Below the pieces are notes generated by a model, which was not told the origin of the DNA, ran no database searches, and worked only from the letters and a program-made list of their open reading frames with translations. The translations under genes were made by a program, and so were the position numbers. From Streptomyces cinnamoneus (GTDB taxonomy: Bacteria > Actinomycetota > Actinomycetes > Streptomycetales > Streptomycetaceae): DNA of 48,762 bases. Below are positions 24,201 through 31,384 of the stretch, piece by piece (the stretch's first letter is position 1; every line of letters begins with the position of its first letter). The DNA is taken from assembly GCF_014650495.1 (NCBI RefSeq), contig NZ_BMVB01000015.1, forward strand, positions 99,073 to 147,834. Reading direction: 5' to 3'.

Positions 24201-24509
24201 TGCGCCGCCGAGCCGGGCCGTCATGCGGTCGCGCAGTTCGACGGCGGCCTTGCGGCTGAAGGTGAGGACGAGGATCCGTTCGGGGTCGGTGCCCCGGCGC
24301 ACGCGGGCGGCCACCGCTTCCACGAGGGTGGTGGTCTTGCCCGTTCCGGGTCCGGCGAGCACGAGCAGGGGTCCCTGCCGGTGGTCAACCACGGTCTGCT
24401 GCCGTGCGTCCAGCTCTGGAGGGGTGACCGCGCCCGGGCGGGTGCGTACCAGGCGGTACGCGCCCGGGGCGGGCGGGTGCGCCGAGCGGGACGACGGGGA
24501 GGAGCTCAC
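21240..24509 (-). CDS. adnA: AdnA-like helicase-nuclease subunit
   Basis: 1089 residues with the same motor-nuclease layout as AdnB. Motor motifs are VLAGPGTGKTT near residues 51-60, TFSRKAAVELRDRM, FVDEYQDTDAAQ, GDPDQSIYAFRGAD, MTAHRSKGLQW and RRLFYVAATRARR. The nuclease has GSMDRVE, YVVDFKTGK and QLAVYQLA. A cysteine near the domain start (GTGCSLQWFLGRE) plus CTHCSFRTSC at the C-terminus gives the C...CxxCx5C layout of the Fe-S cluster in AddB/AdnA-type nucleases. GTG 24509 is the start. It is first of the adnA-adnB pair, 30 bp before the chosen adnB start, and is the counterpart of Rv3202c. Confidence 0.92.
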   Translation of the reverse strand: MSSSPSSRSAHPPAPGAYRLVRTRPGAVTPPELDARQQTVVDHRQGPLLVLAGPGTGKTTTLVEAVAARVRRGTDPERILVLTFSRKAAVELRDRMTARLGGAPAPRATTFHSYCHALVRAHHDTGLFAEPARLLSGPEQDVMVRELLAGEVALAQEGRGRVRWPDDLRACLTTRGFADEVRAVLARSRELGLGPRDLGDFARRGGRPDWLAASHFLAEYLDVLDMRGVLDYAELVHRAVLLAERPAVAADLAQRYDAVFVDEYQDTDAAQVRLLRALAGDGRTLVAFGDPDQSIYAFRGADINGILDFPHLFPRRDGTAAPVEVLTVSRRSADRLLAATRLLTRRMPLTRLPAAAVRAHRDLAAVHDGGRVEAYTYPTAGAETDNIADILRRAHLEDGVPWHEMAVLVRAGARSIPGLRRALTAAGVPVDVDGDDLPLRHEPAVAPLLTALRVVAESAAAPTPPPLAPDTALTLLTSPLGGMDAADLRRLGRALRDEERAAGETVPRPSDTLIAEALTEPERLGAHDPAYARGAQRLGALLRTARELLTAGGTAEDALWTLWDGTPWPTRLQRAAHRGGAAGRNADRDLDAVCALFETAARAEERTGGRGALNLLDELDAQDIAADTLTRRTVRPDAVRLMTAHRSKGLQWRMVVVAGVQEGLWPDLRRRGSLLEADRIGRDGLAEPLSPGALLAEERRLFYVAATRARRRLVVTAVKAAAEDGDQPSRFLTELGTEPVDVTQRPRRPLAVPALVAELRATTVDPAAPDTLRAAAAERLARLAALRDDEGTPLVPSAHPDRWWGLDEPTHTRAPLRDPADPVALSGSALGQLTGTGCSLQWFLGREVKADAPATAAQGFGNVVHVLADEVASGTTPADLAVLMERLESVWDSLAFDAPWKSRQEKDNARAALERFLRWHVMERGRTAVATEHGFDLTLKAAGHLVRIRGSMDRVETDDRGRAYVVDFKTGKGTVSAPDVERHPQLAVYQLAVEEGAVDDLFPGPRPPAGGAELVQLRQGAPKKDGGDTLPKVQAQQPLGEGEWIGDLLAEAAGRVLEERFSPRPGQHCTHCSFRTSCTARPEGRQIVE

Positions 24510-24715
24510 GTGTGTTGCCGGTCCTGGTGGGGGTGCGGGGTGGGGTGCTGCGGGAGGGCCCGGTGCGAAGGGCGGTCACCGACGCTACGCCAGGAGGGGG
24601 GCGGGGCGCAGGGCGTCCGGTGAGTCGTCGTCGTCCTTCCGGGGCCTCATCCGTTCGGGTAATGCCTTGGGGGCGTGGGCCGGGGTGCGGGTGGGCGGCC
24701 GGTGGGCGGGTGCGG

Positions 24716-25072
24716 TCAGGTGTGCGGAGTCACATCCGCGGGGGCGTCTTCGGTGCCGTCCCAGCGGGCGCGGGTCATGGCGAGTCGTGGCACGTGGCCC
24801 TCGGTGGCGGGTCCGGCCTGCCGGAGGGGGGTGCCCTCGCGGCGGTAGTGGTCCAGGGCCCGCAGCTCGTGGCCGGGCAGGAGCACGCCGTCGGCGCGGA
24901 CGACGCGCCACCAGGGGACTGCTGCGCCGTAGAGGGCCATGACGCGGCCGACCTGCCGGGGGCCGCCCTCGCCGAGCCATTCGGCGACGTCCCCGTAGGT
25001 CATCACCCGGCCCGGCGGGATGCGCTCGGCGACGGCCAGCACGCGCTCTGCGTACTCGGGAAGCTCGCTCAC
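24716..25072 (-). CDS. Alkyltransferase-like (ATL/MGMT-family) DNA-binding protein
   Basis: 118 residues corresponding to the DNA-binding domain of O6-alkylguanine-DNA alkyltransferase. The helix-turn-helix core IPPGRVMTYGDVAEWLG is followed by an active-site region reading PWWRVVRADG where MGMT has PCHRVV. The acceptor cysteine is replaced by Trp, so it cannot dealkylate DNA itself. ATL proteins bind and flip O6-alkylguanine to flag it for nucleotide-excision repair. The His of the motif is also Trp here. GTG 25072 starts the conserved part (SELPEYAERVLAVAERIPPG). It is upstream of adnAB on the same strand and divergent from the membrane-protein gene. Confidence 0.88.
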   Translation of the reverse strand: MSELPEYAERVLAVAERIPPGRVMTYGDVAEWLGEGGPRQVGRVMALYGAAVPWWRVVRADGVLLPGHELRALDHYRREGTPLRQAGPATEGHVPRLAMTRARWDGTEDAPADVTPHT

Positions 25073-25257
25073 CGGTCCATACTGCCGCAGCCGCCCGTGT
25101 CCCTTCCCGCCACCCACCGGAGCCGGACATTCCACAAGATCACTCAGAGTGCATCCCGACGCTACAGGGCGTACGATCCGGAGTCCGCGCCCCCGAAATG
25201 CACCCTGATACCCCCTTGCCCGGCCGGGTCGTGCCACCATCTTCCGGGCGGTGACTG

Positions 25258-28011
25258 GTGATACGAGACAGAGAAGAGACCGACAAGCAGCAGGGCGCGC
25301 AGCCTCCCGAAGAGGCCCGCGCCCCCGCAGTGCTGCCCTGCCACGACGACCCCGGGGGCCGCGGCCTGTCCGGTGAGTCCGGGAAGCCGGGCAGATACCA
25401 GTGCGAAGGCGGCGAGGTCCACATCGACAAGGTCTCCGGCGACGAGCCCCTGCTCCCCGCCCGTGTCCACCGCCCTGCCGACCTCGTGCGGCTGTTCCTG
25501 GGCATCGTCGGCATCGCCCTCGTGCTCGCCCTCGCGGCGTTCGCCCACGGCACCACCACGGGCCTGGCGCAGGACGTCAACGAGAGCACCGGCAAGGCGC
25601 CCCAGCTGCTGGCCAGCTTCGCCGGGCTCACGGCCAACGTCGCGGTCTTCATCGTCCCGGTGGCCTTCGCCATCGAGCGGCTGATCAAACGCGACGGGCT
25701 GCGCATCGCCGACGGCGTCCTGGCCGCCGTGCTGGCCCACGGCGTGTCCCTGGCCACCGCCCTCTGGGTGGCCGAGGCCGCGCCCGAATCCATTCGCGCC
25801 GCGCTCACCCAGCAGGCGCCCACCGGCGGCCTCACCGACCCGGTCCACGGCTACCTCGCCCCGGTGATCGCCTACATGACGGCCGTCGGCATGTCCCGCC
25901 GGCCGCGCTGGCGCGTGGCCATGTGGGGCGTGCTCCTCCTGGACGCCTTCGCCGTCCTGGTCAACGGCTACACCACGCCGTTCTCGATCGTCACCACCGT
26001 CCTGATCGGCTGGACGGTCGCCTACGGCACGCTGTACGCCGTCGGCTCGCCGAACGTGCGCCCCACCGGCCAGCACCTCCTCGCGGGCCTGCGGCGCGTG
26101 GGCTTCACGCCCGTCAGCGCGCTGCGCACCGAGGAGGACACCCCGGAGGCCGAGCCGTCCGCGCACCCCGACCGCGGCCGCCGCTACCTCGTCACCCTGG
26201 AGGACGGCCCGCCCCTCGACGTCACCGTCGTCGACCGGGAGCAGCAGGCCCAGGGCTTCTTCTACCGCGTCTGGCAGCGGCTGGCCCTGCGCGGCATCAT
26301 CCAGCGCCGCAGCCTGGTGTCCCTGCGCCAGGCGCTGGAGCAGGAGGCGCTGCTCGCCTACGCGGCGATCGCCGCCGGCGCCAACGCGCCCAAGCTCATC
26401 GCCACCTCCGAGCTCGGCCCGGACGCCGTGATGCTCGTCTACGAGCACATCGGCGGCCGCACCCTGGACGCCACCGCCACCGAGGAGATCACCGACGAGC
26501 TGATGGCAGGCGCCTGGCGGCAGGTCCAGGCCCTGCAGTCGCGCCGCATCGCCCACCGCAGGCTCGACGGCGACGCCCTCCTGGTGGATCGTTCCGGCAA
26601 TGTCGTCCTGACCGACCTGCGCGGCGGCGAGATCGCCGCCGGCGACCTGGTGCTGCGCATGGACGTCGCCCAGCTGCTCACCACCCTCGGGCTGCGCGTG
26701 GGCGCCGAGCGCGCGGTCGCCGCGGCCGTGTCGGTCCTCGGCCCCGAGGCCGTCGCCGACAGCCTGCCGCTGCTCCAGCCCATCGCCCTCACCCGCGCCA
26801 GCCGCGCGACCCTGCGCCAGCTCGCCCGCGAGCGCGCCCACCGCGAGCGCGAGGCCGCCCTGGAGGCGTCCCGCATCGCCCGCGAGGAGAAGGCCCGCGA
26901 ACGCGCCGAGGCCGGCGCGACCGAGCCCAAGGACGACCGCAAGACCCTCAAGGCCGAGCGCAAGGCGGAGAAGCAGCTCCTCGACGACGCCGCCGAGGAG
27001 GCCCGCGAGGAGGACCTGCTCGCCCAGATCCGCCGCCAGGTCCTCCTCATCCGCCCCCAGGCCCCCATAGAGCCCGTACGCCTGGAGCGCATCAAGCCCC
27101 GCACCCTCATCAGCTCCCTCGCGGGCGCCATCGCCGCCTACGTCCTGCTCTCGCAGCTCGCCCACGTCGAGCTCGGCAAGCTCGTCGACCAGGCCAACTG
27201 GTACTGGGTGGCCGCCGCGGCCGGCTTCTCCGCGCTGAGCTACGTGGCCGCCGCGATGAGCCTGCTCGGCTTCGTACCGGAGAAGGTGCCCTTCGGCCGC
27301 ACCCTCCTGGCCCAGGTCGCCGGCTCGTTCGTGAAGCTCGTCGCCCCGGCGGCGGTCGGCGGCGTGGCCCTGAACACCCGCTTCCTCCAGCGCGCGGGCC
27401 TGCGCCCGGGCCTGGCCGTGGCCAGCGTGGGCGCCTCCCAGCTCTTCGGCCTGGCGAGCCACATCATCCTGCTGCTGACCTTCGGCTACATCACCGGCAC
27501 CGAACGCACCTCCTCGGCGCTCCCGCCCTCCCGCACGGTCATCGGCGGCCTGCTCACCGCGGCCGTCCTCGTCCTCGTCGTGACGGCGGTCCCCTTCCTG
27601 CGCAAGTTCGTCTCGACCCGCGTGCGCTCGCTGTTCGCCGGCGTGGTGCCGCGCATGCTGGACCTGCTGCAGCGCCCCCGGAAGGTCATCCACGGCATCG
27701 GTGGCTGGGTGCTGCTGTCGGCCGCGTTCGTCATGTGCCTCGACACCTCCATCCGCGCGTTCGGCGGCGACCTGAGCTACGCGAGCGTCGCGGTGGTCTT
27801 CCTCGCCGGCAACGCCCTCGGCTCGGCGGCCCCGACGCCCGGCGGCGTGGGCGCGGTGGAGGGCGTCCTGATCGGCGCCCTCACCCTCGCCGGACTGCCG
27901 GCGGAGACGGCGGCGCCGGCGGTGCTGCTGTACCGGCTGATGACGTTCTGGCTGCCGGTGCTGCCCGGGTGGCTGTGCTTCAACCAGCTCACACGAAAGG
28001 GTGCGATCTAG
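25258..28011 (+). CDS. Membrane protein: kinase-like region fused to a lysyl-PG-synthase-type flippase domain
   Basis: About 917 residues. Residues 1-70 are a polar N-terminus. Residues 75-260 carry several membrane helices (LVRLFLGIVGIALVLALAAF, NVAVFIVPVAFAI, WGVLLLDAFAVLV). Residues 280-505 look like a degenerate protein kinase: FRVWQR and EALLAYAAIAAGANAPKLIA, then HRRLDGDALLVDRSGNVVLTDLRGG in place of HRDLKxxN and DFG. Residues 519-600 are a charged coiled coil (ARERAHREREAALEASRIAREEKARERAE). Residues 620-910 are the LPG_synthase_TM/flippase-like domain (AQVAGSFVKLVAPAAVGGVALNTRFLQRAG, GSAAPTPGGVGAVEG). The partner lipid is unknown. GTG 25258 is the longest supported start; it is divergent from the ATL gene. 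Confidence 0.82.
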   Translation: MIRDREETDKQQGAQPPEEARAPAVLPCHDDPGGRGLSGESGKPGRYQCEGGEVHIDKVSGDEPLLPARVHRPADLVRLFLGIVGIALVLALAAFAHGTTTGLAQDVNESTGKAPQLLASFAGLTANVAVFIVPVAFAIERLIKRDGLRIADGVLAAVLAHGVSLATALWVAEAAPESIRAALTQQAPTGGLTDPVHGYLAPVIAYMTAVGMSRRPRWRVAMWGVLLLDAFAVLVNGYTTPFSIVTTVLIGWTVAYGTLYAVGSPNVRPTGQHLLAGLRRVGFTPVSALRTEEDTPEAEPSAHPDRGRRYLVTLEDGPPLDVTVVDREQQAQGFFYRVWQRLALRGIIQRRSLVSLRQALEQEALLAYAAIAAGANAPKLIATSELGPDAVMLVYEHIGGRTLDATATEEITDELMAGAWRQVQALQSRRIAHRRLDGDALLVDRSGNVVLTDLRGGEIAAGDLVLRMDVAQLLTTLGLRVGAERAVAAAVSVLGPEAVADSLPLLQPIALTRASRATLRQLARERAHREREAALEASRIAREEKARERAEAGATEPKDDRKTLKAERKAEKQLLDDAAEEAREEDLLAQIRRQVLLIRPQAPIEPVRLERIKPRTLISSLAGAIAAYVLLSQLAHVELGKLVDQANWYWVAAAAGFSALSYVAAAMSLLGFVPEKVPFGRTLLAQVAGSFVKLVAPAAVGGVALNTRFLQRAGLRPGLAVASVGASQLFGLASHIILLLTFGYITGTERTSSALPPSRTVIGGLLTAAVLVLVVTAVPFLRKFVSTRVRSLFAGVVPRMLDLLQRPRKVIHGIGGWVLLSAAFVMCLDTSIRAFGGDLSYASVAVVFLAGNALGSAAPTPGGVGAVEGVLIGALTLAGLPAETAAPAVLLYRLMTFWLPVLPGWLCFNQLTRKGAI

Positions 28012-28040
28012 CAGAAGCCAGGCAGCCCCCGGAGATCGCC

Positions 28041-28070
28041 TTGCATATGCGGACCGTATGGCCATACGGT
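28041..28070 (+). promoter_or_regulatory. Operator-promoter of the molybdate operon
   Basis: A perfect 18-bp palindrome ACCGTATGGCCATACGGT (28053-28070) overlaps a promoter with -35 TTGCAT (28041-28046), 18-bp spacer and -10 TACGGT (28065-28070). The ATG at 28078 follows the -10 by seven bases, implying a leaderless transcript. The position suggests repression by the encoded HTH-TOBE protein. Confidence 0.65.
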
Positions 28071-28077
28071 GCCGCGC

Positions 28078-28470
28078 ATGCGGTCGTACACCATCGGGCA
28101 GGCAGCCCGTCTGCTCGGCGTCAGTCCCGACACGGTCCGGCGCTGGGCCGATGCCGGGCGGATCCCCACCGACCGCGACGAAGCGGGCAAGCGGCTCGTC
28201 CAGGGCCCGGACCTCGCCGCGTTCTCGGTGGCGCTCGCCGCCGAGGCGCAGAGCGAGGACACGGCGCACACCAGCGCGCGCAACGCCTTCCCGGGGATCA
28301 TCACCGCCGTCAAGCTCGGCGACGTCGCCGCGCAGGTGGAGATCCAGGCCGGGCCCCACCGCCTCGTCTCCCTGCTGACCCGCGAGGCCGTGGAGGAGCT
28401 GGGCCTGGCCGTCGGCATGGAGGCCGTGGCCCGGGTCAAGGCCACCAACGTGCACATCGACCGCGCCTGA
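28078..28470 (+). CDS. HTH-TOBE molybdate-responsive regulator
   Basis: 130 residues. Residues 1-50 are a MerR/excisionase-type helix-turn-helix (SYTIGQAARLLGVSPDTVRRWADAGRIPT). Residues about 65-128 are a single TOBE (Mop-like) domain (SARNAFPGIITAVKLGDVAAQVEIQ ... VGMEAVARVKATNVHIDR) that binds molybdate or tungstate. ATG 28078 is the first codon after the operator palindrome. Only 13 bp separate it from modA, so it is cotranscribed and probably autoregulates the transport operon, much as ModE does in other bacteria. Direction of regulation is inferred from the palindrome covering the -10. Confidence 0.86.
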   Translation: MRSYTIGQAARLLGVSPDTVRRWADAGRIPTDRDEAGKRLVQGPDLAAFSVALAAEAQSEDTAHTSARNAFPGIITAVKLGDVAAQVEIQAGPHRLVSLLTREAVEELGLAVGMEAVARVKATNVHIDRA

Positions 28471-28483
28471 GCCAGGAGAGACC

Positions 28484-29257
28484 ATGCGCCGCACCACCGC
28501 CCCCGTCCTGGCCGCCGCCCTGCTGATCGCGCTCACGGCGTGCGGCGGCGGGAGCAAGGACACCGACGCCGCGGACACCGGCGCCAAGAAGCCCACCCGG
28601 CTCACCGTCCTGGCCGCCGCCTCCCTCACCGACGTCTTCAAGACCGCCGGCGCCGCCTACGAGAAGGCCCACCCGGACACCGAGGTGACGTTCTCCTTCG
28701 CCGGCTCCCAGGAGCTGGCCGCGCAGGTGCGCCAGGGCGCACCCGCCGACGCGCTCGTCACGGCCGACACCAAGACGATGGACGGCCTCCGGCAGCAGAC
28801 GGACACCCCCGCCACGATCGCCAAGAACCGCCTGACGATCGCCACGGCACCGGGCAACCCCCACAAGATCGAGGGCCTCGCCGACCTGTCCAAGGAGGGC
28901 CTCAAGGTCGTCCTGGCCGCCCCCGAGGTCCCCGCCGGCCGCTACAGCAAGCAGGTCCTCGAAGCGCAGCACGTCGACGTCCGGCCGGTCTCCCAGGAGC
29001 CGAACGTCCGCGCCGTGCTCGGCAAGGTCTCCCTGGGCGAGGCCGACGCGGGGATCGTGTACGTCACCGACGCCGCGGCCGCCAGGGGCAAGGTCGCCAC
29101 CGTGACCGTCCCGGACGCGCAGAACGCCGTGGCCTCCTACCCGGCGGCGGCGCTGAAGGCGTCCCGGCACGGCGACGCGGCCAGGGAGTTCGTCACCTGG
29201 CTGCGCTCGCCCGAGGCCCAGAAGATCCTCCGGGACGCCGGCTTCCAGCAGCCGTGA
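28484..29257 (+). CDS. modA: Molybdate ABC transporter substrate-binding lipoprotein
   Basis: 257 residues. A signal peptide ends in a lipobox (LIALTAC, cysteine near residue 21), so the mature protein should be anchored outside the membrane. The ModA fold follows: LTVLAAASLTDVFKTAGAAYEK, VTFSFAGSQELAAQV with the oxyanion-contacting serines, and the C-terminal GIVYVTDAAAA. It captures molybdate/tungstate for the fused ModBC transporter. ATG 28484 has AGGAGAG upstream. Its stop overlaps the modBC GTG by 3 bp. Confidence 0.93.
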   Translation: MRRTTAPVLAAALLIALTACGGGSKDTDAADTGAKKPTRLTVLAAASLTDVFKTAGAAYEKAHPDTEVTFSFAGSQELAAQVRQGAPADALVTADTKTMDGLRQQTDTPATIAKNRLTIATAPGNPHKIEGLADLSKEGLKVVLAAPEVPAGRYSKQVLEAQHVDVRPVSQEPNVRAVLGKVSLGEADAGIVYVTDAAAARGKVATVTVPDAQNAVASYPAAALKASRHGDAAREFVTWLRSPEAQKILRDAGFQQP

Positions 29258-31200
29258 GGTTCCGCGCCCCCCTGACCCTCGCCGTGCCGGCCGTGCTGGC
29301 GGTGGCCTTCCTGCTGCTCCCGCTGACCGGCATCCTGGCCCGCACGCCCTGGCACACGCTCCCCGCCCGCCTCACCTCGCCCGGGGTCACCCAGGCCCTG
29401 ACCCTCAGCCTCACGGTGTCGGCCTGGGCCCTCGCCCTCTCCCTCGTCCTGGGCGTCCCCCTGGCGTGGCTGCTGGCGCGGGGGGAGTTCCGGGGCAAGG
29501 CGCTGGTGCGCTGCCTGGTGATGCTGCCGATGGTGCTCCCGCCCACGGTCGCGGGCGTGGCGCTGCTGCAGGGGTACGGCCGGCGAGGAGTGCTGGGCGC
29601 CTGGCTGGACGAGACCCTGGGCATCACGCTCCCGTTCTCCACGGCGGGGGCGGTGGTCGCGTCGGCGTTCGTGGCGATGCCGTTCCTCGTGATCAGCCTG
29701 GAAGGAGCGCTCAAGGGCCTGAGCCCCCGGTACGAGGAGGCGGCGGCGTCCCTCGGCGCGGGCCCCCTGCACGTCTTCCGCACGGTCACGCTGCCCATGG
29801 TGACCCCGGGCCTGTTCGCCGGAGCGGCGCTCTGCTGGGCGCGCGCACTGGGCGAGTTCGGGGCGACGATCACGTTCGCGGGCAACCTCCCGGGCGCCAC
29901 GCAGACGCTGCCGCTGCAGGTCTACCTCCTGCTCCAGGACGACCCCGAGGGAGCGACGGCGGTATCCCTGCTCCTCCTGGCGATCGCCACGCTGGTCCTG
30001 CTGTCGTTGAGAGGCCGCTGGCTGACGCCGCACACGGCGCCCGGAGCCGGGCGGGAGGAGAAGGATGCGGAGCAGTCGTCCCCCGACGCCGGAGCCGTCG
30101 GTGCAGGGGCCGTGCGGCCTGCAGCCGCAGAGGGCCCTCCCCGCCCCGGCCCCGCCCCCACCGGACACCGGCTGCGCACCACCGTCACCGGCGCCACCCA
30201 GGCAAGCCTCGACGCCGCACCCGGCACCACGATCGCGGTCGTGGGCCCGAACGGCGCAGGGAAGACGACGCTCCTGCGAGCCCTCCTGGGCATGACGACC
30301 CGCGCCACAGCAAGCACGCTCCACCTGGGCGAGGAGGACACGGCGTCCGCCCCCACCCATCACCGCCGCATCGCCTGGGTCCCGCAGGACAACGCCCTCT
30401 TCCCCCACCTCACCGCCCTGGCGAACACGGCCTACGGCCTGCGCGCCCAGGGCACCCCGAAGAAGGCCGCCCACCGCGACGCCCGGGAGTGGCTCGACCG
30501 CCTGGGCGTCGGCCACCTGGCCCACCGCAGGCCCGCCCGCCTCAGCGGCGGCCAGGCCCAGCGCGTGGCACTGGCCCGCGCCCTGGCCTCCCGCCCCCGC
30601 CTGCTCCTCCTGGACGAACCGCTGGCGGCACTGGACCAGTCCACCCGGGCCCACGTCCGCCGGACCCTGCGCACCCACCTCGCCGGCTTCCCCGGCGTCT
30701 GCCTGATCGTCACCCACGACCCCGTGGAGGCCGTGGCGCTGGCGGACCGGGTGCTCGTCCTCGAAGACGGCCGGACCGTCCAGTACGCCACTCCCGCCGA
30801 GCTGACCCGCCACCCCCGCTCCCCGTGGGCGGCCCGCATGCTCGGGCACAACGCGTGGTCCGGCAGGGCGACGGAGGACGGAACGATCCTGCTGGACGAC
30901 GGCGCCCGCCTGCGCACGGCGGAAGCCCCGGCCGCCGCAACGACCGGACTGGCCGTCGTGCCGCCGGAGGCCGTCGCAGTGCACACGGCCGAGCCGGCGG
31001 CAGGCAGCCCCCGCAACGCCTGGCCGGGCACGGTTCACGAGCTCACCGCCCAGGGCGGCAGGCTCCGCGTCCTCGTCGCCGGGCAGCCGGACGTGATCGC
31101 CGAGATCACCCCGGCGGCGGCCGCGGCACTGGAGCTGAAGGAGGGCACCCGCGTCTGGGTGACCGTCAAGGCGACCGAGATCAGGTTCGTCCCCCACTGA
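29254..31200 (+). CDS. modBC: Fused molybdate ABC transporter permease-ATPase (ModBC)
   Basis: 648 residues in one continuous frame. Residues 1-265 are a ModB permease with about five or six membrane helices and the EAA loop (YEEAAASLGAGPLHVFRTVTLPM). Residues 265-310 are a polar Ala/Pro linker. Residues 310-530 are the ATPase: Walker A VGPNGAGKTT near 330, Q-loop PQDNALF, signature LSGGQAQRVALARAL near 429, Walker B LLLLDEPLAALD near 450 and switch His VTHDP. Residues 585-648 are a TOBE-like domain (GTVHELTAQGGRLRVLVAG). In most bacteria these are two genes; no internal stop or frameshift is seen. The start overlaps the modA stop, so it is translationally coupled. Confidence 0.9.
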   Translation: MRFRAPLTLAVPAVLAVAFLLLPLTGILARTPWHTLPARLTSPGVTQALTLSLTVSAWALALSLVLGVPLAWLLARGEFRGKALVRCLVMLPMVLPPTVAGVALLQGYGRRGVLGAWLDETLGITLPFSTAGAVVASAFVAMPFLVISLEGALKGLSPRYEEAAASLGAGPLHVFRTVTLPMVTPGLFAGAALCWARALGEFGATITFAGNLPGATQTLPLQVYLLLQDDPEGATAVSLLLLAIATLVLLSLRGRWLTPHTAPGAGREEKDAEQSSPDAGAVGAGAVRPAAAEGPPRPGPAPTGHRLRTTVTGATQASLDAAPGTTIAVVGPNGAGKTTLLRALLGMTTRATASTLHLGEEDTASAPTHHRRIAWVPQDNALFPHLTALANTAYGLRAQGTPKKAAHRDAREWLDRLGVGHLAHRRPARLSGGQAQRVALARALASRPRLLLLDEPLAALDQSTRAHVRRTLRTHLAGFPGVCLIVTHDPVEAVALADRVLVLEDGRTVQYATPAELTRHPRSPWAARMLGHNAWSGRATEDGTILLDDGARLRTAEAPAAATTGLAVVPPEAVAVHTAEPAAGSPRNAWPGTVHELTAQGGRLRVLVAGQPDVIAEITPAAAAALELKEGTRVWVTVKATEIRFVPH

Positions 31201-31384
31201 CCCACACTGACCGCACCGACCGCACCCGGAACGTCCCGCCCCCACCGATGGGCGGCCGGAGCGCCAAGCGGGCCGGGGCATCCCGTACGCTCCGCCCGGC
31301 CCGCCCGGCCCGCCCGGCCCCGCGGTAACCCGTACGCCCCGCACCGCGCGCGGCCCTCCCCCTCCCGCCCGGAGGATGGGAGGC

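Noticed and set aside
24585..24647. 21-residue ORF MRPRKDDDDSPDALRPAPLLA between the ATL and adnA genes
   Set aside because: No ribosome-binding site and no other coding support.
25162..28641. 1159-residue minus-strand frame opposite the pseudokinase gene
   Set aside because: Antisense shadow; crosses two real genes and has no recognisable motif or ribosome-binding site.
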